Part shown: piece after piece, positions 19,956 through 30,170 of the stretch
Layout: every line of letters starts with the position of its first letter
How positions within the stretch are numbered: the first letter of the stretch is position 1
Source: Prochlorococcus sp. AG-347-K19
GTDB lineage: Bacteria > Cyanobacteriota > Cyanobacteriia > PCC-6307 > Cyanobiaceae
DNA: 64,000 bases
Direction: 5' to 3'
Assembly: GCA_003281335.1 (NCBI GenBank)
Contig: QCCG01000002.1
Span: 62,001-126,000, forward strand
Made by a program: the position numbers and the translations under genes
The notes under the pieces: generated by a model
The model's database searches: none
Told to the model about the DNA's origin: nothing
What the model saw: the letters and a program-made list of their open reading frames with translations, nothing else

Positions 19956-21752
19956 ATGTTTTTTAAAGATTTTAGAAGGATTAAAAAGTTAGGTAAATAT
20001 TTAACTAAAGATAAAAAAACAATCTATCTAATCTTGATAGTTTTGTTACCTGTTTCTTTCTCTGGAGCAATTCAACCATTATTAGTTGGTCAAGCCATTA
20101 CTATTCTAAAGAACGAAACTACAGATGTTTGGCTAAGTAAAACTTTCTTTGGGCAGTCGATAAATGCCATTATCGTAACTTTATTTATAACTGTTTTATT
20201 CAGATTAGTTCTGCAGGGATATCAAACTTACAATATCCAAGCAGTGGGACAACGTTTGACGGCAAGAATAAGAAGAGAACTTTTTGATCATTCAATATCT
20301 TTATCTCTTAAGTATCACGATAAAATGCCTGTGGGGAAATTATTAACAAGATTAACAAATGATGTTGATGCTTTAGCCGAGGTTTTTGGTAGTGGGGCAG
20401 TGGGAGTCATTGCTGACTTCGTTAGTCTGATAGTAATTTCTTTGACAATGCTGTCAATTGATCGGGGGCTTGCCATTTTATTACTTTTGACTCAAATCCC
20501 AGTTTCATATTTTATTATCTGGCTTCAAAAACGTTACAGAAGAGCCAATTATCAAGTAAGGGAAGAATTGTCTCAACTAAACTCTGATTTTCAAGAGAAT
20601 CTTCAAGGTTTAGAAGTCGTTCAGATGTTCAGAAGAGAGGCTTTCAACAGTAAGAAATTTTCCAAAACTGGGGTTGCATATAAGAAAGCAGTTAATGGAA
20701 CAATATTTTATGACAGTAGTATTTCGGCGTTTATAGAATGGATTTCTCTTGCTGCAGTCTCCTTGGTTTTGGCGGTTGGAGGATATCTTGTTACTTCTGG
20801 AAATATTGGTTTAGGAACATTAACAACTTTTATTTTATATTCTCAAAGACTTTTTGAACCTTTAAGGCAGCTTGCAGAACGATTTACTCAAATACAAGGA
20901 GGTTTAACAGCTGTAGAAAGAATAAACGAATTATTGGATGAAGAAATACAGATTAAGGACTCTACTTCCGCAAAACATTTTTTAGAAAATGCTAAAAATG
21001 TAAATAAAAAATTCAAGGGCAAAATTGAGTTTAAGAATGTCAATTTTTTCTACAACGCAGGAGAACATATTATAAAAAATTTATCTTTCAAAATTAATCC
21101 AGGAGAGCATGTGGCTTTTGTAGGTCCAACTGGTTCAGGTAAGACAACCATAATAAGACTATTGTGTAGATTGTATGAACCTCAATCAGGTCAAATTTTA
21201 ATCGATGATATAGATATCAGAGATATTCCTATTGCAACTCTTAGAAATATGTTGGGAGTAGTTTTGCAAGATACCTTTATCTTTAGTGGAAATGTCGCAG
21301 ATAATTTAAAACTGAATTCGAATCTGGACAATCTTGAATTAGAAAATATTTGTTACGAACTAGGATTAGATAATTTGTTAAAAAAATTACCAGAAGGTTT
21401 GAACACCTCACTAAGAGAAAGAGGGGGAAATCTCTCTTCTGGAGAGAGACAACTTCTTTCCGTAGCGCGAGTAGCGATTAGAAATCCTGTTGTTTTAATA
21501 ATGGACGAAGCAACAGCGTTTATGGATCCCTCAACAGAGGCTACTTTGCAGAAGGATCTTGAGAGAATTCTGTCAAAAAGAACAGCATTAGTAATAGCTC
21601 ACAGATTAGCAACTATTGAAAGTTCTGATAAGATTTTAGTCTTGAAAGGGGGATCATTAGTTGAGGAGGGAACACATTGTGAATTAAGACTGAAAAAGGG
21701 TTTATATTTTCAGCTCTCTGAGCTTCAACAAAAAGGATTCGTGAATTTTTAA
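19956..21752 (+). CDS. ABC exporter, fused membrane and ATPase domains (MsbA-like)
   Basis: The 598-aa half-transporter has about six membrane helices in residues 20-320 followed by an ABC ATPase. The ATPase has Walker A GPTGSGKTT (390-398), signature LSSGE (493-497), Walker B VVLIMDE (512-518) and the H-loop AHRLAT. Such proteins work as homodimers or heterodimers and export lipids, peptides or drugs. The substrate here cannot be read from sequence. It lies between hisG and a GNAT gene that starts on its stop codon, which suggests translational coupling with the acetyltransferase. Confidence 0.9.
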   Translation: MFFKDFRRIKKLGKYLTKDKKTIYLILIVLLPVSFSGAIQPLLVGQAITILKNETTDVWLSKTFFGQSINAIIVTLFITVLFRLVLQGYQTYNIQAVGQRLTARIRRELFDHSISLSLKYHDKMPVGKLLTRLTNDVDALAEVFGSGAVGVIADFVSLIVISLTMLSIDRGLAILLLLTQIPVSYFIIWLQKRYRRANYQVREELSQLNSDFQENLQGLEVVQMFRREAFNSKKFSKTGVAYKKAVNGTIFYDSSISAFIEWISLAAVSLVLAVGGYLVTSGNIGLGTLTTFILYSQRLFEPLRQLAERFTQIQGGLTAVERINELLDEEIQIKDSTSAKHFLENAKNVNKKFKGKIEFKNVNFFYNAGEHIIKNLSFKINPGEHVAFVGPTGSGKTTIIRLLCRLYEPQSGQILIDDIDIRDIPIATLRNMLGVVLQDTFIFSGNVADNLKLNSNLDNLELENICYELGLDNLLKKLPEGLNTSLRERGGNLSSGERQLLSVARVAIRNPVVLIMDEATAFMDPSTEATLQKDLERILSKRTALVIAHRLATIESSDKILVLKGGSLVEEGTHCELRLKKGLYFQLSELQQKGFVNF

Positions 21753-22282
21753 TGATTTTTAGAAACCAAGGATTGTTAATAAAAAAATCAAACAGTATAT
21801 CAAAGGATGAGCTGATAGATCTCTATGGTTTAAATTCTTACGAGTTCACTCAAACAACTAAAGAAGAAATATTTGTATGTAGTAAAAATAAAGATTTAGA
21901 TCTAATAGAACTAGATCAACTTTTGCAAACTGTTGGTTGGAGCAGAAGACCTATCAGGAGGGTAAAAAGAGCTTTAGATTTCAGTATTTTGGTTGTTGGG
22001 TTATGGCGTCATGATGATAAATTTCCCAGACTAGTTGGATTTGCAAGATGCACTGGCGATGGAATTCTAGAAGCAACAGTTTGGGATGTAGCTATTAACC
22101 CTGTCTATCAAGGACTTGGATTGGGGAAAGAGATAATGAGATATGTCCTAAAAGAATTGAAAAATATTGGTATCTCTAAAGTAACCCTTTTTGCTGATGC
22201 TGAAGTGGTTTCATTTTACAAAAGACAAGGTTGGACTTTAGAACCTAGAGGGTCGAAATGTGCTTTTTGGTATGCAAATTAA
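21752..22282 (+). CDS. GNAT family N-acetyltransferase (Ycf52-like)
   Basis: The central and C-terminal part is a GNAT fold: VGFARCTGDGILEATVWDVAINPVYQGLGLG includes the acetyl-CoA binding loop QGLGLG (120-125), and VTLFADAEVVSFYKRQGW is the usual last strand and helix. The 176-aa architecture with a VGWSRRPIRRVKRAL segment matches the cyanobacterial and plastid Ycf52/GNAT group, some plastid members of which acetylate proteins and serotonin. The ATG overlaps the stop of the ABC exporter by one base. Confidence 0.85.
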   Translation: MIFRNQGLLIKKSNSISKDELIDLYGLNSYEFTQTTKEEIFVCSKNKDLDLIELDQLLQTVGWSRRPIRRVKRALDFSILVVGLWRHDDKFPRLVGFARCTGDGILEATVWDVAINPVYQGLGLGKEIMRYVLKELKNIGISKVTLFADAEVVSFYKRQGWTLEPRGSKCAFWYAN

Positions 22283-22966
22283 TCATTTTTTGTAATAGTC
22301 AGAATATATAGATTTTAACGATTCGCCTTTTAACCATCTTCTTCTAAAGTGCCAGTTCTTAAATGCTTGAAGAAAAATATTAGTTCTTTCCCATTTCCTT
22401 GAACTTATAAAAATAGGAAAATTTAATTGTTTTAAATCTTTTTTTTGGTTTAATCTCATTAAAAAATCTACATCTTCCATTAAAGGTATATTTCTAAATC
22501 CATTATTCTTAAAATAGATTGTTCTATGAATTATTAAACCTTGATCACCATACGGTTGTTTAAAAAATTTACTTCTAATATTTACGAGAATTTCGAGGAC
22601 TCTATAAATTATCTTTTTGTGATTAATTTTGAATTCAAAATAGTAAATAATATTCTTTTTCCCCTTTAAAAATGAGTTTATTTTTTTAAACCAATTATGA
22701 GTTAATCTTGTGTCTGCATGTAAAAATATGAGCCACTCTCCTTTTGAATTTTTAGCTCCAATATCTAATTGTAGACCTCGATTCCTTTCTTTGGATATAA
22801 ATACTTTCGCTCCATAAATATTTGCTATATCAATAGTTTTATCTTCACTTCCACAATCAACAATTATGATTTCGCCCTCTTTCTGAATACTTGACAAGTC
22901 TGAAAGCAATAATGGCAAATTATTAGCTTCATTAATAGTTGGAATAATAATTGAGATTTTTGACAA
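22283..22966 (-). CDS. Family 2 glycosyltransferase, TIGR04283-like
   Basis: A GT-A fold glycosyltransferase of 227 aa. IIPTINEANNLPLLL starts the nucleotide-binding domain, IIIVDCGSEDKT follows, and HADTR (83-87) holds the metal-binding DxD-type aspartates. QPYGDQGLI and the PLMEDVDFLMR acceptor region are typical of the small TIGR04283 group named for arsenosugar biosynthesis. It follows the DUF2064 gene by 5 bp, and that pairing is characteristic. The name describes the family. The actual acceptor here is not shown by the sequence. Confidence 0.8.
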   Translation of the reverse strand: MSKISIIIPTINEANNLPLLLSDLSSIQKEGEIIIVDCGSEDKTIDIANIYGAKVFISKERNRGLQLDIGAKNSKGEWLIFLHADTRLTHNWFKKINSFLKGKKNIIYYFEFKINHKKIIYRVLEILVNIRSKFFKQPYGDQGLIIHRTIYFKNNGFRNIPLMEDVDFLMRLNQKKDLKQLNFPIFISSRKWERTNIFLQAFKNWHFRRRWLKGESLKSIYSDYYKK

Positions 22967-22971
22967 GTCGA

Positions 22972-23607
22972 TTACTTTCTATTTTCAATATCAATAATTG
23001 TATCAATATCAATTTTTTTGTCTAAAAACTTATATTTAAATTTTGTTGTAGCAAAATTATCAATTGTATTTTGAAGAACATTTTCTGTCCCCCACTTTAT
23101 GTTGATAAAAGGTAAATATATATGCGATGACATTATTTTTTCTGATAAACCAATAAGCCAATATCCTCCATCATTAGATGGTCCTAAAATAAGATCATTT
23201 TGTTGAAGCTCTTTTAGAGTAATCAATAAATCTTGATGGCATAAATCTGGAAGGTCAGTACCAATAAAAATAATATTTTTGATCTTATGTCTTGCACAAA
23301 ATTTTTTGTTGATAATTATTTGCCTCTTCATTTTTTCTCCCAAGCAGCCTTTACCCTGTAAATTAAATTTTTTGATGCCTAATTCTCTAGTCCATCTTTT
23401 ACAGTTACCTATCCCTAAACCAGATATAGCAATAGAAATATCAATTAGTTTATTTTCTTGGAGAAATTTTGCGACTGAAATAGTGTGTTTGGTCATTACA
23501 CTTTGAACCTTTGCAGAATTACTTTTACCTATATCTTTAGATAATCTTGTTTTGCATCTTCCAAAAGCATGCCATTTTGCCATGATAATTAGTAATGCTT
23601 TATCCAA
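22972..23607 (-). CDS. DUF2064 / TIGR04282-like glycosyltransferase
   Basis: The 211-aa protein begins LLIIMAKWHAFGRCKTRLSKDIG, the nucleotide-sugar binding motif of the DUF2064 family (usually AKxPxxGxxKTRL), and has IIFIGTDLPDL and LGPSNDGGYWLIGL as the core catalytic segments. The family is named after arsenosugar biosynthesis genes (TIGR04282) but may serve other glycosylations. It is the first gene of a two-gene unit with the family 2 glycosyltransferase and is divergent from dnaA across 153 bp. Confidence 0.8.
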   Translation of the reverse strand: MDKALLIIMAKWHAFGRCKTRLSKDIGKSNSAKVQSVMTKHTISVAKFLQENKLIDISIAISGLGIGNCKRWTRELGIKKFNLQGKGCLGEKMKRQIIINKKFCARHKIKNIIFIGTDLPDLCHQDLLITLKELQQNDLILGPSNDGGYWLIGLSEKIMSSHIYLPFINIKWGTENVLQNTIDNFATTKFKYKFLDKKIDIDTIIDIENRK

Positions 23608-23760
23608 AAATTTGTTGCTATTTAAAATAATTATATGCCTATAAAAAATAAAATTTTTCTTATAAATTTCTATGATGGTTTGTTAAGTAATTTTAAATTT
23701 GTCGTGATCTTGTGATTTCCTAATGGCCAATTATTAAATTCCAACTAGATTAATAATCTA

Positions 23761-25167
23761 TTGAATAAAATTTTGCAAGCAATTAATCCTATTTGGGCGG
23801 AAGTTCAACAATCACTTCAAAAAACTTTAAGTAAGCCTTCATTTGAGACTTGGATAAGGCCTGCTAAATTTAATTGTTTTGAAAATGGCTTATTAACTTT
23901 AATTGCTCCAAATTCATTTTCCAGTGATTGGTTAAGAAAGAATTATTGTCAAACTATCGAGAAGGCTGCAAAAGAAATATGCGGTCATGATGTAAAAGTT
24001 GTTTTTAAATCTGAAACAAATATAAGCAGAGATTCAATAAATAAAGAGAACTTAGATGAACAGATTGTGAATCGTAAAACAAAATCATTTCCTAAGAATA
24101 GTCAAGATATTTCTTCAAAAAATCGATCCAAAAATCCCAACGGTCTAAATTTACGCTACGTCTTTAAAAGATTTGTTGTAGGTCCAAATAGTAGGTTGGC
24201 TCATGCAGCGGCTTTAGCAGTTGCAGAATCACCCGGGAGAGAATTTAATCCATTATTTATTTGTGGTGGAGTAGGTCTCGGTAAAACTCATTTAATGCAA
24301 GCAATAGGCCATTATCGAGTAGAAATAGATCCAGGAGCAAAAGTTAAATATGTATCTACAGAAACTTTTACTAATGATGTTATTAGTGGTATCCGAAGAG
24401 ATGGAATGACAGCTATTCGAGATAAATATAGAAATGTAGATTTGATTTTAATAGACGATATACAGTTCTTAGAAGGCAAAGAGTATACACAGGAAGAATT
24501 TTTTCATACTTTTAATGCTCTTCACGAATCAGGAAGTCAAATAGTTATTGCAAGTGATAGGCCACCAAATCAATTGTCGGGAATTCAAGAGAGATTAATT
24601 TCTAGGTTCTCAATGGGCATGACGGCAGATATTCAACCACCTGATCTTGAGACGAGGACAGCCATCCTTCAAAAAAAGGCAGAACAAGAGAGTATGAGTC
24701 TTCCAAGAGATTTAATTCAATTTATAGCAGGAAGATTCACATCGAATATTCGAGAATTGGAAGGAGCATTTACTAGAGCTGTTGCATTTGCATCAATAAC
24801 AGGCTTGCCAATGACAGTCCAATCAATTGCTCCAATGCTTGATCCTAATAGTGTTGGAGTAGTTGTTACTCCAAAACAAGTTATTAATAAAGTGTCAGAT
24901 TTCTTTAAAGTTTCTACTGATGAATTGATCAGTTCAAGTAGGAGAAAACCAGTAAGTCAAGCTAGACAAATAGGTATGTATCTTATGAGGCATGGTACAG
25001 ATCTAAGCCTGCCAAGAATTGGAGATGAGTTTGGGGGCAAGGACCATACAACAGTAATGTATGCTATTGAACAAGTTGAAAAAAAATTATCTATTGATCC
25101 AAATATTGCAAGTCAAGTTCAAAAAATAAGAGATTTACTTCAAATAGATTCAAGAAAAAATTTATAG
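23761..25167 (+). CDS. dnaA: Chromosomal replication initiator DnaA
   Basis: DnaA binds origin boxes and opens the duplex. The 468-aa protein has domain I (about 1-80), a short polar linker, the AAA+ domain with Walker [10 protein letters not shown] (169-177) and Walker [10 protein letters not shown], and the C-terminal helix-turn-helix with the signature [11 protein letters not shown]. An in-frame TAG at 23746-23748 leaves TTG at 23761 as the start; no ATG is available near the N-terminal domain. The 153 bp upstream contains no obvious DnaA boxes, so this is probably not the replication origin. Confidence 0.97.
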   Translation: MNKILQAINPIWAEVQQSLQKTLSKPSFETWIRPAKFNCFENGLLTLIAPNSFSSDWLRKNYCQTIEKAAKEICGHDVKVVFKSETNISRDSINKENLDEQIVNRKTKSFPKNSQDISSKNRSKNPNGLNLRYVFKRFVVGPNSRLAHAAALAVAESPGREFNPLFICGGVGLGKTHLMQAIGHYRVEIDPGAKVKYVSTETFTNDVISGIRRDGMTAIRDKYRNVDLILIDDIQFLEGKEYTQEEFFHTFNALHESGSQIVIASDRPPNQLSGIQERLISRFSMGMTADIQPPDLETRTAILQKKAEQESMSLPRDLIQFIAGRFTSNIRELEGAFTRAVAFASITGLPMTVQSIAPMLDPNSVGVVVTPKQVINKVSDFFKVSTDELISSSRRKPVSQARQIGMYLMRHGTDLSLPRIGDEFGGKDHTTVMYAIEQVEKKLSIDPNIASQVQKIRDLLQIDSRKNL

Positions 25168-25175
25168 TTTTACTA

Positions 25176-26405
25176 TTAACTAGAAATGAAATTTATAGGA
25201 TCTTGATCAAATCTATTCCTTGAAGGTAACTTATCTATTTCATTGATATCACTGAGCAATTCAATTCTATTTAATGATTGCCTTAATAACCTCGCTGAAA
25301 TGATTGGCATATCTCTTGGAACTGAGATTCTATTTTTTAAGTATCTTAAAGAGATTCCTGAAATTTTTTTAGGGATTAATACTTCACCTGTGATCATATG
25401 GCATAAAGCTGATCTCAATGATTCGTCAAAGGATTCTTTATTGTATGGGTTTACCTTTAGTAAATTGTCTTTATGCTTTATCACTCTTTTAAGAGCAATT
25501 TTTGCATAATATTTTGAATCATAATTTTGGTTTAATTCATAATTACCTAAACCCTCCCCAGTATCTATTAGCCTTGAGAAAGTAATCTGTTGTTCATTGC
25601 TTTCTTTATAGCATCCTCCCATTTGTGGGGGTAAATCATGAGAGTGAGTATGAAAATCTCCTTGAGTGCCTCTATAAGCACTTGTCCCCTCAAAAAGGGT
25701 AAGCCAGTTATCTACATGACGATAATTAGATCTTAAATTAAACCCTTTATAATAAATAAGTGATGCATTCATTCTCTCCATATAGGGAATAAAAATTATA
25801 TCTCCAACACCAGGCTCTATATCACCCGTGTTAGAAACTGATGCATCAACAAACCCTGATTTTGATCTACCTAAGATTTCATCGAGTTTAGAAATGGATT
25901 CTTTAAATCTTTTTTTTCTAAAAGAGTTATCTATAAAATTAAAGTTTTCTCGGCAGAGCCAATTACACCAGGATCTGAAAATTTCTCTTTCTAACTCTCG
26001 AATTTTGATAAGGTGAATAGATGTAATAAAGGATCCAAGTGCTCCAAATTCATTTTCTAAAAAAGCTATGATATCGTCGCTTTCAGTTATAACTTGCCCT
26101 TTAAATTCAATTGCAGGTAATTTCCCCGATCTGACTTTTTCAAGGAACCAACTTTCTTTTTGGCCGTAGCAAAACATATTTATTTTCTTGACTCTATATG
26201 GAATTTTTTTAAATTCAAGCCATAACCATATCTTTTGACAGTAAGGACACCAAGAATGCCTATCCCTATAGAGGGTAACTATTACATCATTTTCACTATG
26301 TCCAAATAATCTTAAATTTGCGTAGGAATTATTTATACCATGGACTCTATCAAGATCTTCAACTTCAAATTTATTTAAATCATCCCATGTCAAAATCCCA
26401 TTCAT
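25176..26405 (-). CDS. Glutathione S-transferase-like protein with long C-terminal region
   Basis: The N-terminal part (about 30-125) is a thioredoxin-fold GST domain with CPYC (53-56), KLPAIEFKGQVITESDDIIAFLE matching the glutathione-binding strand and helix. An all-helical domain follows, but the 409-aa protein is nearly twice a normal GST. Residues 240-409 include HSHDLPPQMGGCYKESNEQQ and basic helices that I could not assign. It may be a cyanobacterial or plant-like long GST (DUF-type, with a CPxC redox motif) involved in thiol metabolism. It is convergent with dnaA and divergent from gor. Confidence 0.75.
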   Translation of the reverse strand: MNGILTWDDLNKFEVEDLDRVHGINNSYANLRLFGHSENDVIVTLYRDRHSWCPYCQKIWLWLEFKKIPYRVKKINMFCYGQKESWFLEKVRSGKLPAIEFKGQVITESDDIIAFLENEFGALGSFITSIHLIKIRELEREIFRSWCNWLCRENFNFIDNSFRKKRFKESISKLDEILGRSKSGFVDASVSNTGDIEPGVGDIIFIPYMERMNASLIYYKGFNLRSNYRHVDNWLTLFEGTSAYRGTQGDFHTHSHDLPPQMGGCYKESNEQQITFSRLIDTGEGLGNYELNQNYDSKYYAKIALKRVIKHKDNLLKVNPYNKESFDESLRSALCHMITGEVLIPKKISGISLRYLKNRISVPRDMPIISARLLRQSLNRIELLSDINEIDKLPSRNRFDQDPINFISS

Positions 26406-26457
26406 TATTTGAATTAAAGCTATAAACTATCGTTATAATAATTGATTAAAAAAAGTC

Positions 26458-27822
26458 TTGGAATTTGAATTTGATTTAATTGTTGTTGGCGCTGGTTCTG
26501 GAGGACTCGCAGCGGCTAAACGTGCGGCTAGTTATGGAGCAAAAGTCGCAATCATAGAAGCAAATCAAATAGGAGGAACTTGTGTGATAAGGGGATGTGT
26601 GCCTAAGAAATTAATGGTTTATGCAGCTAAAAGTAAAAAAAATATGGATTCTTCTGAAGGATATGGATTAAAAAATGAAGGTATTAATTTTGAATCAAAT
26701 ATTTTGTTGAAGAATGTAAGAGAGGAGGTTTCTAGATTAAGTAATTTACATAGAAATTCTTTAAAAAAGTTGAATATAACTATTTTTGAAGGCTTAGGAA
26801 GATTTAGTACTCAAAATGAATTAGAAATTATTTGTTCAAACACAAAGAAAATTAAAAACAAAATAAGTTCAAAAAAAATTCTTATTTCAGTTGGAGGTAA
26901 ACCAAAGAAATTAAATATTCCTGGGGTAGATTTGGCATGGAGTAGTGATGATATTTTTGAATTAGAAAAGTTTCCTAAATCAATACTAATAGTAGGAGGT
27001 GGTTATATTGCATGTGAATTTGCTTCTATTTTCAGAAATTTAGGTACTGAAGTAACTCAATTAATTAGAGGTCAACATTTACTTAATGGTTTTGATAAGG
27101 ATCTTTCATCATGCCTAGAGGAATCACCTACTTTTACTGAAATCAATATAATCCCCAATACACAATTAAATTCTATCAAAAAAGTAAATGGGAATCTTGA
27201 ATCTACCCTAGACTCGGGAGATAAACTCCTAACTAGTAATATCCTCATTGCTACAGGAAGAGAACCAAATCTTTTGCCTTTAAATTTGGATTTTTTAAAT
27301 CTAAAGATGGATGGCCAATATTTAGATGTCGATGAACTTAATCAAACAAGCAACGCAAATATTTTTGCAGTTGGCGATATCATAAATAAGCCAAACTTAA
27401 CTCCAGTAGCAATAGAACAAGGGAGAGTTTTTTCGGATAATTTTTTTAATGACCAAAAAAGAAAAGTAAATTATGAATATATTCCAAAGGCTGTTTTTAC
27501 TATTCCAGAAATTTCAACAGTTGGCTTAAGTGAGAAAAGAGCTAAAGAGATTTACTCTGAAAAAAATATAAAAATTTTCAAATGCAAATTTACCCCTATG
27601 TCTAATACCTTTAAAAAGAATAAATCAAAATGTATGTTGAAAATAGTAGTTCATAAGCTTACTGATAAAGTCCTAGGATGTCATATGTTTGGAGAAACAT
27701 CATCTGAGATTATTCAAATGGTATCAATTTCATTAAATGCAGGGATAACAAAAAAAGACTTTGATATTACTATGGCTTTGCACCCAACTATCTCAGAAGA
27801 ATTTGTGACTATGTATGGATAA
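26458..27822 (+). CDS. gor: Glutathione reductase
   Basis: Gor reduces oxidised glutathione with NADPH. The N-terminal GAGSGG FAD loop (11-16) is followed by the redox pair in GGTCVIRGC (Cys42, Cys47), then the NADPH-binding SILIVGGGYIACEFA and the C-terminal dimer domain with HPTISEEFV, whose His is the catalytic base. An in-frame TGA at 26443-26445 leaves TTG at 26458 as the only reasonable start. The length of 454 aa is normal. Neighbouring GST-like and cation-exchanger genes lie on the other strand, so gor has its own promoter. Confidence 0.93.
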   Translation: MEFEFDLIVVGAGSGGLAAAKRAASYGAKVAIIEANQIGGTCVIRGCVPKKLMVYAAKSKKNMDSSEGYGLKNEGINFESNILLKNVREEVSRLSNLHRNSLKKLNITIFEGLGRFSTQNELEIICSNTKKIKNKISSKKILISVGGKPKKLNIPGVDLAWSSDDIFELEKFPKSILIVGGGYIACEFASIFRNLGTEVTQLIRGQHLLNGFDKDLSSCLEESPTFTEINIIPNTQLNSIKKVNGNLESTLDSGDKLLTSNILIATGREPNLLPLNLDFLNLKMDGQYLDVDELNQTSNANIFAVGDIINKPNLTPVAIEQGRVFSDNFFNDQKRKVNYEYIPKAVFTIPEISTVGLSEKRAKEIYSEKNIKIFKCKFTPMSNTFKKNKSKCMLKIVVHKLTDKVLGCHMFGETSSEIIQMVSISLNAGITKKDFDITMALHPTISEEFVTMYG

Positions 27823-27824
27823 AA

Positions 27825-28904
27825 TTATGAATTGGAAAAATTTAATTTTTCTTGAACAAACAGAAATACTATAAGTAATGCAAAGTAAATAAATAAACCT
27901 ATCCTTAATTCAGAAAGGAAGTTAAATTCATTCAGGAAAAGTATCTTATCGAGAATGTAGAAAATATAAAGATTAAGCAAAATAAATCCTTCAATTCTTG
28001 TGATTTTCCCTTTGCTCCAGAAAATTGGTAAGCATGCAAAGGTAGTTAAAACCATAAACGGTAAGTCAACTTTTATTAGACTCTCTTCAATTACTAAACC
28101 TTTAAATCCTGTAAAAATACTGCAACTTCCAAGGATTAAAAGTTGATTGAGTAAATTACTTCCTATTACATTCCCAATCGCAAGATCTGTTTTGCCTTTA
28201 AATGCAGCAATTATTGAAGTTACTAATTCTGGTAAAGATGTACCAGTTGCGACGATAGTTAAACCAATAACAATTTCATTTACACCCAAAAGAGTAGCGA
28301 GCGTTTGAGAACCATTTACTAAAATATTTGAACCAAAGCTTAAAAGAAATATTCCCAATATTAACTTTAGTAAAATATTCATTTTCCCTTTATAGTTATC
28401 TTTTAATTCTTCTATCTCTGGTTCAGCATCTTTTGTCTCCTCTCCTTTTTCATTGATGGTATTGATTTCCCATATTGTATTTAAGATTAAACAAAATATT
28501 AGAAATACCCCTGCTTGAAATGTTAATAAGCCTGTTGATGACATAGCCCAAACTGCACAAGAAATTGCCATTAAAAGAGGCACATCTCTTCTGACTATTC
28601 TGCTTTTCACTTTAAGAGGTGTTATCAATGAGCTTATACCCAAAACAACGAGAACATTAAAAATATTGCTTCCAATTACATTGCTTGCCGCAAGCGAATC
28701 ACTGTTTTTTAAAATTGAACTCAAACTTACCAACAACTCAGGAGAGCTTGTTCCAAGAGAAACAACTGTCAAACCAATTATTATTTGAGGAATTCCTAAA
28801 ATTAAAGATAAAAATATGGCTCCTTGAATAAATAACTCTCCTCCAGCAAAAAGTAGAACTACGCCTAAAAATATTTCTATTATTGGAAATAAAAAATCAC
28901 TCAT
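27825..28904 (-). CDS. Calcium/sodium:cation antiporter (CaCA family, YrbG-like)
   Basis: A 359-aa membrane protein with two homologous halves of about five helices each. The alpha-repeats are visible: GLTVVSLGTSSPELL (44-58) and GLTIVATGTSLPELV (214-228), whose Glu residues bind Ca2+ or Na+ in the family. The halves are joined by an acidic cytosolic loop (about 150-175, rich in Glu and Asp). The exact ion exchange is not decided by sequence. It is convergent with gor at a 2-bp gap. Confidence 0.88.
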   Translation of the reverse strand: MSDFLFPIIEIFLGVVLLFAGGELFIQGAIFLSLILGIPQIIIGLTVVSLGTSSPELLVSLSSILKNSDSLAASNVIGSNIFNVLVVLGISSLITPLKVKSRIVRRDVPLLMAISCAVWAMSSTGLLTFQAGVFLIFCLILNTIWEINTINEKGEETKDAEPEIEELKDNYKGKMNILLKLILGIFLLSFGSNILVNGSQTLATLLGVNEIVIGLTIVATGTSLPELVTSIIAAFKGKTDLAIGNVIGSNLLNQLLILGSCSIFTGFKGLVIEESLIKVDLPFMVLTTFACLPIFWSKGKITRIEGFILLNLYIFYILDKILFLNEFNFLSELRIGLFIYFALLIVFLFVQEKLNFSNS

Positions 28905-29021
28905 ATTTAGGATTTAATTTAGATAATAAAAAATTCATAATTGGTTAATAACTATCCTCGAATATCTATAATTTATTGTCAATTTTAATTTGCTGTTAAA
29001 ATTGATTAAATAGAAAAAATT

Positions 29022-30071
29022 TTGAAGACTTTAAACATAATAAAACCTGATGATTGGCATTTACATTTAAGAGAAGGTCTTGTATTAAAAAATATCATTC
29101 AGTTTACTTCGGAATATTTTGGAAGAGCCATTGTTATGCCAAATACTAAAAGTCCCATAACATCAATCAATAGCGCTATTTCTTATAGGAAATCTATTTT
29201 TGAAGCGCTACCAGAAAGTTCTAAGTTTGAACCATTAATGACAATTTATCTTACAGATGACACTGATAAAGAGGAACTAATTAATGGTTTTAAAAATAAT
29301 GTTTTCTTTGCAGCAAAATTATATCCTGCTAATGCCACAACAAATTCCAGTCATGGAGTTAGGAAAATAGAAAATCTATATAAGATCTTTGAATTAATGC
29401 AAGATTCTGGGATGCCTCTTTTAATTCATGGGGAAGTGACTGATTCTGAAGTAGATGTATTCGATAGAGAAGAAGTTTTTATAGATAAAGAACTTTCTCA
29501 AATAACCAAAAGATTTCCAAAATTAAAAATTGTTCTAGAACATATAACCACCTCTTACGCAGTGGATTTTGTGCAAGAAAATAATATTGGGGCTACTATT
29601 ACTCCGCATCATTTGCATATAAATAGAAATGCAATGTTTTTTGGAGGTTTAAATAGTGATTTTTACTGCTTACCAGTTGCTAAGAGGGAAAATAATAGGC
29701 TCGCTTTAAGGAGAGCGGCAACAAGTGGGGAAAAATGTTTTTTCTTGGGAACTGACTCTGCTCCACACCTTAGGAAGTGGAAGGCTTTTTGTGGATGTGC
29801 AGGCATTTTTAATTCGCCAGTAGCAATAGAAAGCTACTTAACTGTTTTCGAAGAGGAGGATGCTCTAGATAATTTTGAAAAGTTTGCAAGTTTGAATGGC
29901 CCTAATTTTTATAACGTCCCGCCAAATAAAGAAAAATTAAAATTAGTTTCTAGACCTAATAAAATTAAAGAATATATTGATGTTGTTGAAGAAAAAAATA
30001 TTGTCGGACAAATAAAACCATTTCATGCAGGTGAAACTTTACAATGGCAAGTAGAAGGAATTGTAAATTAA
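29022..30071 (+). CDS. pyrC: Dihydroorotase
   Basis: PyrC cyclises carbamoyl aspartate to dihydroorotate in pyrimidine synthesis. DWHLHLR (11-17) holds the two metal-binding His. FFAAKLYPANATTNS supplies the carbamylated Lys. LLIHGEV and LEHITT give further His ligands, and the catalytic Asp is in GTDSAPH. At 349 aa it is the class II (E. coli PyrC) type. TAA at 29007-29009 leaves TTG at 29022 as the start, with homology beginning right away. It is followed by a tRNA-Leu gene after about 100 bp. Confidence 0.95.
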   Translation: MKTLNIIKPDDWHLHLREGLVLKNIIQFTSEYFGRAIVMPNTKSPITSINSAISYRKSIFEALPESSKFEPLMTIYLTDDTDKEELINGFKNNVFFAAKLYPANATTNSSHGVRKIENLYKIFELMQDSGMPLLIHGEVTDSEVDVFDREEVFIDKELSQITKRFPKLKIVLEHITTSYAVDFVQENNIGATITPHHLHINRNAMFFGGLNSDFYCLPVAKRENNRLALRRAATSGEKCFFLGTDSAPHLRKWKAFCGCAGIFNSPVAIESYLTVFEEEDALDNFEKFASLNGPNFYNVPPNKEKLKLVSRPNKIKEYIDVVEEKNIVGQIKPFHAGETLQWQVEGIVN

Positions 30072-30170
30072 AAAATTAGATTTAATCTGACAATTAAAAG
30101 TGTAACTATTCCAATTTTTCTTGGTTAAATGGGTTACTTTCAGCTACGATTAGAAAGCGCAAATTCCTTT

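Noticed and set aside
23608-23760. Replication origin upstream of dnaA
   Set aside because: No TTATCCACA-like DnaA boxes were seen. In this lineage dnaA is not expected at the origin. GC-skew analysis would decide.
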